64,000 nucleotides of DNA from Struthio camelus (lineage: Eukaryota; Chordata; Aves; Struthioniformes; Struthionidae): contig NC_090942.1 of the NCBI RefSeq assembly GCF_040807025.1, positions 178,316,247 to 178,380,246 on the forward strand. The letters run 5' to 3'. This document shows, piece after piece, positions 39,171-49,165 of this stretch. How positions within the stretch are numbered: the stretch's first letter is position 1; the number at the start of each line of letters is the position of its first letter. The position numbers were made by a program, and so were the translations under genes. The notes beneath the pieces are model-generated. The model had not been told where the DNA came from. It worked only from the letters and a program-made list of their open reading frames with translations, and made no database searches.

Positions 39171-40069
39171 AGGAAAATGGTGGAATTTCCAAACCTTATC
39201 TTGGCCTCACTTAATCTAAAAAACCTGCTTCGCCTTTCAAGTATTGTTGAAAACCTGGCAGGCCTCACAAAAAGCAAGGGAATACATATTAGCTGTGCTG
39301 TTAGACATTCACTTCTAGGAAGCTCTGTCCTTTTGACATTATAGGTCTTGAAATGGGGACTTATTGGCAATTTTAACATCAGAAAATTGAGCCAGCATTT
39401 TCCATAGAATAGCATTTCCCCTTTCTGGCTATACTTCAAACTATTCAGAAACAAAATAGATCCTTATTTACCAGTACAATTTCTATTCCATTCTCAAACA
39501 TTACTCCCGCTACAGCCGAACTCAAAGGGTATAGGTCCTTATCAATAAAAATCACCGGAAGAAAAGCAGCTTTTACTATCTGGATTTTTTTTTTTTTGTT
39601 GCAATGGAACAATCATTAACCTTTACTGTTTCAGCTCATATTACTGCTTACGCAAGATGGGACAGCAATCCCAGCAATCCCCTACAGGGAACATGGTATG
39701 AATGCAGAAGGCATTCATACATAAATCATTTATTCTTTATATACTTTTATTACTGTACACACACATACATATGCATGTGCACACTTGGTTATATTAGCCC
39801 TATGAGGGAAATACTGAAAAAAAAGGAAAACAGATTTTCAAAGTATATATGTGTAAATACAACTCATGTTACACAGAGAACTTTAGAAACGTCATAGTAA
39901 AACAATATTAATAAAAGGGTAAGGAATCCAGATGCCAGCCATGAAACCCCACTGTACGCCCATCTTGCATCGCTGAAGTAGCACACAGTTAGGGTAGCTG
40001 TGATTCTGACGTAACCTGACTTACACCAGGAAAATAGAGGCATTTTTTAGAAGATATGTGGTAGCTGGA

Positions 40070-40330
40070 GGACACGATTCTGGTGGGGTGAGATTCCTCT
40101 CACCTTATTTTTGCCATCTAAAAGTGAATGGTCTTATCTGAACCTGTCACCTAGATTCTCTCTGGGGAAGTCAATAGGGAAGTGGCAATTCATCTTCTTC
40201 TACACTAGTTGTATAAAATAGGTAGGATGAGCTGCCCTCTATAGGCATCTCTCTCTCCACTGACTACAGAGAGAGCTAAGATAAATTAGTTTAGGTTAGG
40301 TGTTTAATTTTTAGGTGATTAATGGTCAGT
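40070..40330 (+). repeat. Dispersed repeat family A, copy 3
   Basis: The longest copy. It contains GTGAGATTCCTCTCACC, CACCTAGATTCTCTCTGG, GAAGTCAATAGGGAAG, GATGAGCTGCCCTCTATAGG, CATCTCTCTCTCCACTGACT, ACAGAGAGAGCTAAG and TTAGGTTAGGTG. The order of blocks is the same as in the copy at 46.4 kb. The tail resembles the 'taggtgcctaa' phrases common in old sauropsid repeats. Confidence 0.58.
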
Positions 40331-43159
40331 GAGAAGTATACCACCCGGCCCCCATGGAAAAAGAGACAAATCTCACATTGTGAAGCCAGAGGAAGGACCA
40401 ATAGAAAGGACACAGAGATTGCAGTCAGCGACATTGCTCTCCTGAATCCAACCAAGAAGTCAGGGGAAAGGAAGTCTCTGAAAGGAAGGACTTCTCGCTT
40501 TTGAATAACTAGGAAAATGGATTTGGATTTCTCATATCACCACCGCCTTCGAATCCCTCTTTGCTTCAGTTTCTAACAACAAAGACTGGCTCTTCAAAGA
40601 ACAGGGTTTGGCTTTCCTTTTCAGTACATCTAACAGTATGTCTTATGGCATGGCTAAGTCACAGGCACTATAGATCTGTTCCCAAAAGTAGTTTCTGCAA
40701 GAGACATTGGTCTTCTAGATAGCAGAACAGCTGCATCATGTGGAGGGTGACATCCTAGATAGGCTTCCAGAGAGCACAAATTTCCCGTGCCGTAGTCTGG
40801 GGACAGGATATAGCCTCGCAGCCTGCACATCATGTCAGGCCAGCAAGGAGGAACCCATGCTTATTTGCTTTACAGCCAGAACAACCACAGTGGACCGGGC
40901 TGAGTGCTGATCTAATCATGGCAGCGTATATGTTTTGTTCTATCAACCTTCTGTCAAATTAGTTCCTTCTAAAACAGGTGTCAAAATGAATAAGAGAAAA
41001 AGGTGACTCTGTTGTGACAGTTAGCTTAAAAATTTAAATAATGTGAGTAATCGGATCAGGAATAATTGGTGACTTTTTTTTACTGAAATTATCAAAAATT
41101 GCAGCAGGCAGGGTGTCATATAAGGTGAACTAATAGTCTGACTTCTTTTTATGGGCAGCTGGGGGGACTCAGATGAGAGAGGACCAATTTGCTCACCACT
41201 CTACGCTGCTTTCACCAGTGATCTCCCCAGGCGATCCCCGCAGGGCCGCCCCCCCTGTGCTGCTTCTGGCAGTGTTTCTGATTTTCTGCATTTCCCCTTG
41301 TGGTATTTCTCACACTCTCATACCCAGATGCGCTGCTCTAATTCCTCTGCCCCTGAGGCACATCTTCATGATATAAGGCAGTAAAGGCCAGAGACACCTG
41401 TGCTTACTCAGAGCTACTGAGAGCAGCTGCAGGACACTAGCATGGCTCCATTGGTTCAAAATTTGTCTAAAGGCATGTTGTGCACTGCAGGGGTGCTTTC
41501 ACCCTGGCAAAGCCTTCCATCCTATACTAGCAACCTGATAATGCACTTATTTTGGATGAAGAGCCTTGCTGTTTCAGTTATCCATAAAGTTCAGTTCTTC
41601 CATAAAGAAGCTCAGCTGATCCTTAAATTATCCTCAAAGAGGACTGTGATACTAAATAATGTCAGAGAGGGTTTGCTTAATAAATAAGAATTTATTGTAG
41701 TGTATTGATAGAGTCCCTGGTCCATTCAAGGTCACATTTATAAATCTTTAGACTTCAAAGTAATTTAAAAAATAAATAATGTAAAACTCTGCTACAATCA
41801 ACTGCACTTTGTACTAAATTCTTGACTATCTTTACATAAAAAAATATGAAAAATTGTTTTGGAAACCTAAACTCTGCCTTATATCAAGTTTTTGTTTCTG
41901 GAATGTAAAGTAAAGACATTAAGTATCCATAAATCTATATCCAAACTACTGTGAAAGAATGCACACAAAGCAAATGTCATAAGAAATAGAAATATAAAAG
42001 CGTTCTTTTCTGCCCAGTTTAGACATTTTTAATCACATCAAAATAGTTTGTCCTGTACAAAGTGGTTCTTGCCTGCCATTAATCCAATCATATGCCGAAG
42101 GAGTTTAGATTTTTGCGTCAGAAACATGTACCCTTGTGGCATGCAGACCTGCAGATAGCCATTTTAATTGGTTTTCCTTTCAATACTTATTCCAAGGGGT
42201 AAGAACAATGTAATTGCTTTAGGTATATAATAGTAAACTATTTGAATAGTAAATAAAGCAAGGGCTAACTAAAAGATTGCTGAGAAAAAGTTCGTATTTG
42301 AATCACTCTTGAACTGTTTTGAATGACTGTGAAAAAAATCTTCCTATTAGTAATTCACGCCCAGTTTATCTCATTGACTTAAGCAGCAATCAGGTTAGGT
42401 TCTTGAAAAGGATATACACATACCCAGAGACATTGAAACAGTGTGAACTAAAAATCCAGCATATAGAAAAAAAAATCTCTTAAACTCTACCTTCCATGGA
42501 GTTTCTCCTTGCAAGAAAGAGCCTGAGCGCTGCACAATGACATAGGATACTGCATATTAACTAGGGAAGTGCTCAAGAGAGGGAAATCATTTTCGGAAGG
42601 GGAGTGGGACTTACCAGAGTGATCCATACTCAAACTTTTTTTTTGAGTTAGGTCCTGTTAAGGTCAATGTAGTCCTTCCCAAATGCAATGCTTAGAATGA
42701 ATAAAGAATTATTTCTTCCCCTTCTGTTCTGCTTATTTTTTGCTATCTTACTACCCAAAGAATTTCACAATGCCATTACGTGACCAATAGAAAACCATGG
42801 TGCTTTCCAATAACATTCAAAGAACCTTTCTCCTGTCTGTCAGCAAGAATGGTTTCCTTGCTCTTTACAGTTTTCTTCCAAAAATTCTTTTTATCCGCCA
42901 CTGTCTGTGACAGGATACCATGCCAGAAGGATCTATGGTCTTATTCAGTCTGGCTGTCCTTATACTATGTTCTTATGAGAGGAAAAAAAAAAAATTAAGT
43001 AATGAAAATTATAAATAATATAAAGGGTTACTTAATATAGATATATTAGGATAATAAGAAGTGAAAACTGATTCTAAATGCAGACAAAGAATAATACAAG
43101 AAAAGGATGGCCTGCTAGACAGAATACAGAAGACGATCTATTGTCATTCACTGAACAAG
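40331..43159. other. No gene seen
   Basis: No repeat recognised. Plus-strand frames at 41151-41384 and 41173-41376 overlap in different frames of a slightly G/C-rich patch and are not supported as genes. Confidence 0.6.
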
Positions 43160-43272
43160 GAAGGCCTTGAGCAATTTAATGTAACTTCAAAGTCAGCCCT
43201 GCTTTGAGAAGGGGGTTGGACCAGAGGACTTTCAGCAGTCACTTCCTACCAAAATTATTCTAGCATTTTATG
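43160..43272 (+). mobile_element. CR1 LINE 3' fragment, older copy
   Basis: A second sense CR1 tail. It reads AAGGCCTTGAGCAATTTAA, then CCCTGCTTTGAGAAGGGGG, TTGGACCAGAGGACTTTC and ATTATTCTAGCATTTTATG, which follows the usual CR1 ending (GGTTGGACTAGATGACCTCC, then ATTCTATG). It is more diverged than the copy near 6.8 kb and its terminal microsatellite has decayed, so it is an older insertion. It does not code. The left edge may extend some tens of bases further. Confidence 0.8.
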
Positions 43273-43405
43273 TTGCTATGTATCTCCCTAAAAATATGAA
43301 GAAGCGAGTAATTGTGAATAAGGAGCACAGAATCTCTGTCTTCTTTTCTTTAAGACTGAAGAAGGAAGCAGCAGCCCCTGTAGAAACTGTAAGGGAACGT
43401 GATAC

Positions 43406-43437
43406 TACACAGCACGTCTGAGGGCACGTGCTGTGTA
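43406..43437. other. Inverted repeat / hairpin, 12-bp perfect arms, with E-box
   Basis: TACACAGCACGT, an eight-base spacer, then ACGTGCTGTGTA. The right arm overlaps a canonical CACGTG E-box (43425-43430), and the left arm contains a related half-site, CACGT. The surrounding 200 bases hold more CG dinucleotides than most of the window. It could bind basic helix-loop-helix factors or be a chance inverted repeat. Confidence 0.8.
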
Positions 43438-44241
43438 AGGTTTTTCAGATTATTAGGTTTGATTACAACCCAGACAAAAGAACAAATCATCAACAAGAAG
43501 CTGCTTTACTCCGTCAGCCCTGAGGCACTCTTCCACGTCCTGACCGAAACGGTCTGCGCGGCTTTGGCACATCTGTAAATAGGAAGAGGCTGAGCGTGGG
43601 CTCTAAGACTGTAGCTTTCAGGATTCAAATACAAGGTTCACAATTTCTTTTGAAACACGGCAGCAGCTGGTGGCAACAGTGATGTTCGTGGTACAATTAT
43701 ACTTTTTTATAGCAACGTGAAGAGTAGAGCTCCTGCAAGACTTATGGGAGGATTGCTCTAACCCCTGAGCTGCTGGATAAAAGAGATACCGCATTTTTGC
43801 CATGAGCTAGAAAACTACCAGTTTGGTGTTCTCAGGACTTAGGTAGTAATGGGCTTGTTTAGATGTCTGATGCCTAGAGAATTCAGGAGCAGCTAAAAGC
43901 AGGTGAATGAATGATCTAATAAATAAGTCCGTGATTGCAACAGTTTCTTCACAGACCACATAGGATGTTCAGCCCAAGGATCAATTTGACTGCAAGGTCT
44001 CTGTTTTGATAAGCGAGGAAAAGGAGGCAGAGAAAACATTATTAAACAAGATAACATTTCAAGAGAAGGAGAAGCTGATTTTGCCCTTAGCCTAATTCAA
44101 GCCTAGATAATTTAGAAATTTATACCACAGAAAACTTTGTACCTCAGGATTATAAAATACAGAATTTCTGTAATTTTTCTTTAAAATTTCCATGCAGAAA
44201 CAGTAGTTGTTGGTGGCAGCTCTCTTAACAGCTCTCTCTCC

Positions 44242-44271
44242 TAACAGACATTATTTATATAATGTCTGTTA
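44242..44271. other. Inverted repeat / hairpin, 13-bp perfect arms
   Basis: TAACAGACATTAT, a four-base loop TTAT, then ATAATGTCTGTTA. Outside the perfect stem, AGCTCT on the left and AGAGCT on the right can extend the pairing with bulges. The stem is too short for a typical pre-microRNA unless the bulged extension pairs. Alternatively it is the core of a small palindromic transposon. Confidence 0.85.
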
Positions 44272-44967
44272 AGAGCTATGAAAATTAGCGAAATCTTATG
44301 GGATTTGTCCTGCTTTTCTGCTTTTTTGTATAACCAAAACAGAAGATACCGATGGTGTTTCCTCTGCTCCAAGATACACAACTTAGAGGAGGGTGTTGTT
44401 TTTTCAAGAATATTTTCCCTTCCTTGTCCCTCAGATAAACTCTTTCTGGATCAAAACAATACTCTTTCATTCCTGAAGTCAACTGAATATGCAATCCTCA
44501 AAACATAGCATAAAAACTTCCAAAGCTTCTCCTCGGTGGAAAAAGTACTTATAAACTCAGCTCAAATAGAAATATGTGACAAATAGGATAGGTGGAAGAA
44601 TGCAACATCTTGGGTTTCAGATGTTTTATAGAACATCAGCATCAGTTTTTGGTATAAGCGGGGGATGAAGGCAATGACTGTATGGAAACCAGATAAGGAG
44701 CTTGTGGAACTCTAAAGGCATTTAGCGACTGCAAACACTTTTGCCTGATAAAGGACTCCAGAAGACATTACCTCTGGGCGTTCTTTGCATCATGAATTGC
44801 AACAAACTATCTGCAGGCCATGCTTTTTTATATTAAATATGAGGAATGCATCCTGAATAAAACCATTAATTATGTACCTAAAGGAACTGCTACTAAATAC
44901 AAATAGAAGTGTAAGAAACTAATCCTAAATGTAGCAGTTCATTTTATTTCCCACATAAATTGGTTTT

Positions 44968-45181
44968 CTACAGGAAGAGCTTCTTCAGATTGTTTGGATC
45001 TTCAAAGTCAGGTGAGCTCCTCTTAAAAAGATCACTTCCTTCCCACTGGGTTTTGCAGTAAATATCCAGGGAGATATTACATAGATCTGCATTGCTCTCT
45101 GCAATGTGGCAAACAGCACCAGCGTGAGTGTGTATACCCATTGACACAGTGAAGCACACTGACATAGTACTAGGTCAGGTC
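44968..45181 (-). CDS. Possible terminal exon with nearby poly(A) signal
   Basis: On the minus strand the acceptor GTTATGCTGCTTTCAG precedes about 210 bases. An ATG-initiated frame runs to a TAG at 44968 and encodes a C-terminus with SLDIYCKTQWEGSD and SSPDFEDPNNLKKLFL. An AATAAA signal lies about 20 bases after the stop (44943-44948 on this strand). A second frame, entered directly from the acceptor, is also open for over 60 codons and ends earlier. The ATG frame has an upstream stop inside the same exon, so it would need to begin here. The match of stop and poly(A) signal is suggestive, but AATAAA is common in A/T-rich DNA. Confidence 0.22.
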
Positions 45182-46389
45182 CTGAAAGCAGCATAACTGT
45201 CAGAACATACTGGTAAAAGACAAATCTTTTAAGACTTGAAATTAGTTACCCATTTTGTTCAAGTAGGTTAAACCAAAATTAATTTACTGGAAGTTATGTT
45301 AAAAGAGTTAAGAATTTCAGACTTTCAGATTTTAATATTTGTGAAAAAAAATCTCCTTCAGAAGCTTATGAATAATAAAATTCATTATTATAATTGCCCC
45401 TTGTGGGGGAAAAAAAAAGAGAGAGAGAGCAAGAAAGCAAGCCTTTTATGCTTGGTGCAGCTTGCTTGTTTTCTGCTTGCAATTTTCATAAAGTCCCAAA
45501 GGTCTTTGGAGCCCCCTTGCCACACTACGGCTAAAACGAAATCAACCTACACATCTCAATCGTTCTCCAAAGGTACTTCTTTCCTCTGTGTCAGGAAGGA
45601 GTGGGAAGAAGGGGAGTTAACCAGATTAATGTTTGTCTAGCTAGCAGAATGCTTGTCATCGTTGATCAGGACTCTAATTTATTTGACCACATGAGAGATA
45701 GAGACTCTCAGTCAGCAGCTCTCTCTCTCAGTACTGGAGGAAGACTTTGGCCAAAATTCAAACCTATTATTTATTTTTGAAAATACAAATGCTGTTTCCA
45801 CTGGGATTTCCCTGATGAATAACAGTGTAGCCAGAGAGGGAGGTAAGACCAAATTAACATAGCTAGAAAGCCACATATGGAGTTACCATAAGCATCATAG
45901 CGTCCAATGAAAACTTCTAAAGTAAGGAGAAAAAAAAGATTATTTCTTATTATTTTCAGTTTAATTTAATGGAACTTTGAACTTCTATCATGTTTCACAA
46001 AATTAAGTGAAGAACTGGGAGACTGTACTCTGGCTTCTTTGTTTAAATTGGAGGTGAGTTAGGAACAAGAACACACCTCAGGAAGAATCCATGAAAAGAT
46101 GAAATAAAATTTGGCACCAGGGCTAAAGTCCTGGGTGATAACAGTCAAAGAAGGAAGGATAATGGAATCATTCAGTGTATAGGGAAAAGAGGAAGAATGG
46201 CAAGCCTTCAGAGGTATCTTCTTAGGTGGGAAGAATTGAACTGATAGCTGGAGACTGTTTTTCACGGGAGAGAGAACTGGAAAATGGTAGCAAGCTCTGT
46301 GAAGTGCCTGAGTGGAAATACAATGAGAATAACTGTTAGAGGGGTGGAAGAGTCGTGAAGATGTTGTGTCAGGAGATCTAATGCATGCA

Positions 46390-46585
46390 GAGTGAGTTTC
46401 ATCTCACCTCATTTTAAAAATCTCTCTAAAAATCTCTGAGGTAGTCACCCAGATTCCCTTTAGAGTCAATAAATACTTCCAGGGAGTGAGTCACCTGACC
46501 CAATTTAGACGTCTATCTTGAGATGGAATGAATCACAGCCCTCGAAGTGTCTATTGATATCTATTGACTATAAAAGGAACCAGAT
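46390..46585 (+). repeat. Dispersed repeat family A, copy 4
   Basis: Contains GTGAGTTTCATCTCACC, GTCACCCAGATTCCCTTTAG, AGTCAATAAATACTTCC, GACGTCTATCTTGAGATGG, AATGAATCACAGCCCTCG, AAGTGTCTATTGATATC and TATTGACTATAAAAGG. It aligns with copy 3 over nearly its full length and, reversed, with copy 2. No coding potential is apparent. Confidence 0.58.
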
Positions 46586-47369
46586 AACTTGCTTAGATGC
46601 AGACATCTACATTGCAGATGAATCCCATCCTTAGGCATTTTACAGAGTAACCTGATAAACAGTAGGAAAAGCCCTTCGGTTTGGGTTGGCTTCAAACAGA
46701 GAATGTTCCTACGGAGGATGCAGAGAACACGGTACCGTCCGAATATAATTAGAAGCAAGGCTATTAGCCTGGTTTTAAGGATAATCCTTTATTGAGGGGA
46801 GAAGGAGGGACCACAGTGTGGAATGTTGCTCCGCAGAGAGCTCCCCTGTTAATGACAATAATTAGGGCTGGTTCAGAGGCTCTGCTTAAAAGACACAAGT
46901 AAGATATGTGTTGGGTGGAGGAGAGAAGGAGCAAATAGCCTGTCTTCGCTGTGGAATGCGGGATGCTGAATCTAATCAGAGACCGATATCAAAGTGTTAA
47001 AACTTTATTAAAAGCAGAATCTAAACAAATGCCTTTCGCCCCTGCTCACCCTCCCAAATTCCTTAATGGAGAGTTTAAATGAAAATAAAAGTTCAAAATA
47101 AGTTCAGTCACTCTTCAAAAGCTCTTTAATATCTGAACATTCCGCAATGAGATTCATTTGTTATGTATTAACCTGAATCTTTATGAAGCCAAATTTTAGA
47201 AAGATATTGTTCGAAAATTTGCCACAAATTGCTAGTATTCCATACATTTAAAAATCATGTTATAATTCTACTTACAGGACAGGACATTGAATATAGACTG
47301 TGTTTTTAAGTCTTTAAAATGTTCTCAGATCCGTATTCATCTTTACACAGAGTCCTCACACCACTGTGG

Positions 47370-47425
47370 ATAAAAATTTTGCCATTGACTTCTGCAGGGG
47401 CAGGATTTCCCCCACTGCACGGGTG
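47370..47425 (+). repeat. Dispersed repeat family B, partial copy
   Basis: Contains TTTTGCCATTGACTTCTGCA and GGGGCAGGATTTCCCCC, which match the second half of the 28.1 kb copy (CATTGACTGCAG...CAGGATTCCACCC). The first half is missing or too diverged to see. The following 80 bases, up to about 47510, may belong to the same element. Confidence 0.45.
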
Positions 47426-48467
47426 CCAAAACTGCTGCGTCTACCAGCACAAGATTTGTGTCTCGGCTAAGAACCCCTGTCTGCAGTAAGATTTTGCCCT
47501 GTGTATGAGAGAGTAAGTGGAGGTTTTGATTTCAATTGCCTTGGTTAAAGGATTCTGCCAATCTTGTGGGATTGGACTGAGAGTCCTGCTGGAACTTCAG
47601 ATGCTTCCGTATATTTCAATAGTGGAATAGCTAAAATTCCATTTTTGTTTTTTAATCAATCTTTTTTCAGACAGATACCTCCTGTTGATACTTAGGTTTC
47701 CTGCTTTAAATTAATACTGTTGCAATATGCCCTGCCTGTGGTCACCCCTCTTCCTTGTGGAGGCAGCTATATTTTCAGGCAGTGTTCAACACGTTATGGA
47801 TTTCACTGAACAGTAAAAATCAGTTTATTGATTTATGCAATGTAAACAGAGAATCAATCAATCTGGTCATGATGCAACTTAAAATATAGATATCAATGTC
47901 AAATGCTGTTATTAGTTGGATATTTTACTCACAAAAGAGTGTATTAAAACTACAATACAATAAAGTTACAACCGTGATGAGGGTAACTTTGTTTTACCTA
48001 ATATTGTACAGGAATTTTTTTTTAACAGGATTATGACTACTTCACTGACACATCTGCACTACAAACCCAGCTGATGCACAATAGGTGAAATGAGCTATAT
48101 GGTAAAAAATCACCCTTTAAAACACTAAAACTCCATGGAGGCTAAAACGTGGAAAGATCTACATAAATCTTACTTGCATAATTCATGGCAAGGTTTAGTA
48201 TCATCTCCATTAGCGCTAATCTAAAGAATACAAAGACGGTTTTAAAACAACCAGTGAAACATTTAAATGTGCTGTGCATTCAGACTTAGTGTGGAGATTC
48301 CAGTGAATCTTAGAGTGCATTTCTTAGTTTAACATTTGTTTTGCTAATTCCTCTATGTCTCCATGGATTGTATTTACTGTTCTGTTGCTAATGCATTTTA
48401 AAGCTTTAAAGCTTTTAACCTTTAATCTCCACTTATTCAAGTGAGGTTAAGTGATCTTTTTCCTTAC

Positions 48468-48504
48468 CTTGTGTCCAAAAACAGGTCTTCAATCAAACAT
48501 TCTT
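48468..48504 (-). CDS. Candidate short exon (37 nt)
   Basis: On the minus strand the acceptor GTGTGGTCTTTTCAG precedes 37 bases ending at AAG/GTAAGG. Only one frame is open. It starts with two bases and encodes ECLIEDLFLDT with two bases left over. The other two frames stop. The two-base start fits the one-base remainder of the candidate at 61135-61292, giving glutamine at the join, about 12.6 kb away. Short exons between good splice sites also occur by chance, so confidence is low. Confidence 0.22.
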
Positions 48505-48989
48505 CTGAAAAGACCACACTCACACTTACCTATATCCTCATAAGCTTCCTTTTAAATCCGGAATGCTTTCTTAATGGTAATTCATAAGGAACATATTAAG
48601 CAGCTAGTGCAGAATTCAAGAGCAAAATAAACACTGATTTTTTTTTCTTGTCCTTTACGTTTAAAGGAGCAGATAACAAAACACACTCGACCCAGACACA
48701 TGCACCGGGTGCTTCATAGTGAAAACAATATTAAATTTATTTAAAGTACAGCTACTGTACTGGAATATATAGATTACACTGAGATAAAAGCACAGCTTCA
48801 GGGGAGAAACAGAAAATCGGACATGCCATATCAAGGCAGACATCTGTTTTTAAACAAGTTAATTTCAGGATTAGTTTTGTCGCTGTAAGAACTGAGTTAC
48901 AATTAATTCAATGAAGACTTCAGGATTTGTCACTAGTTTTAAGCATTCAGTCTGTTTTTCCTTTTGTATTTCTCCCTGATTAAACCTCC

Positions 48990-49165
48990 AGTACACTAGT
49001 TGCACCTTCTGGAGGTGCCTTCATCTTTCTCTCAGCTCAAAGGGAGCTAAGGAGACCCAGCTCAGAGTAAATGCCCAGGTAGGAGTTCTGGTTCAGCTAC
49101 CTCACACTACAAGGAGATGCACCTACATACTTGAAAAATCTGGGCCTCATATGCCCCCTTTAAAA
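48990..49165 (+). repeat. Dispersed repeat family A, copy 5
   Basis: Contains CACCTTCTGGAGGTGCCTTC, ATCTTTCTCTCAGCTC, AAAGGGAGCTAAGGAGACC, CAGCTCAGAGTAAATGCCC and, further on, CACCTACATACTTG and AAAAATCTGGGCC. The first part matches the 'cctctggaggtgtcta...gactacagagagagctaag' core of the other copies. The last part is a common tail of old sauropsid repeats. Confidence 0.5.

Noticed and set aside
39113..39454. 113-codon minus-strand frame with an isoleucine-tyrosine repeat
   Set aside because: The repeat is the translation of the (AT)n microsatellite; the rest has no splice support.
45296..45640. 114-codon plus-strand frame
   Set aside because: Composed of A-rich and simple-sequence DNA giving lysine and serine runs; no splice or start context.
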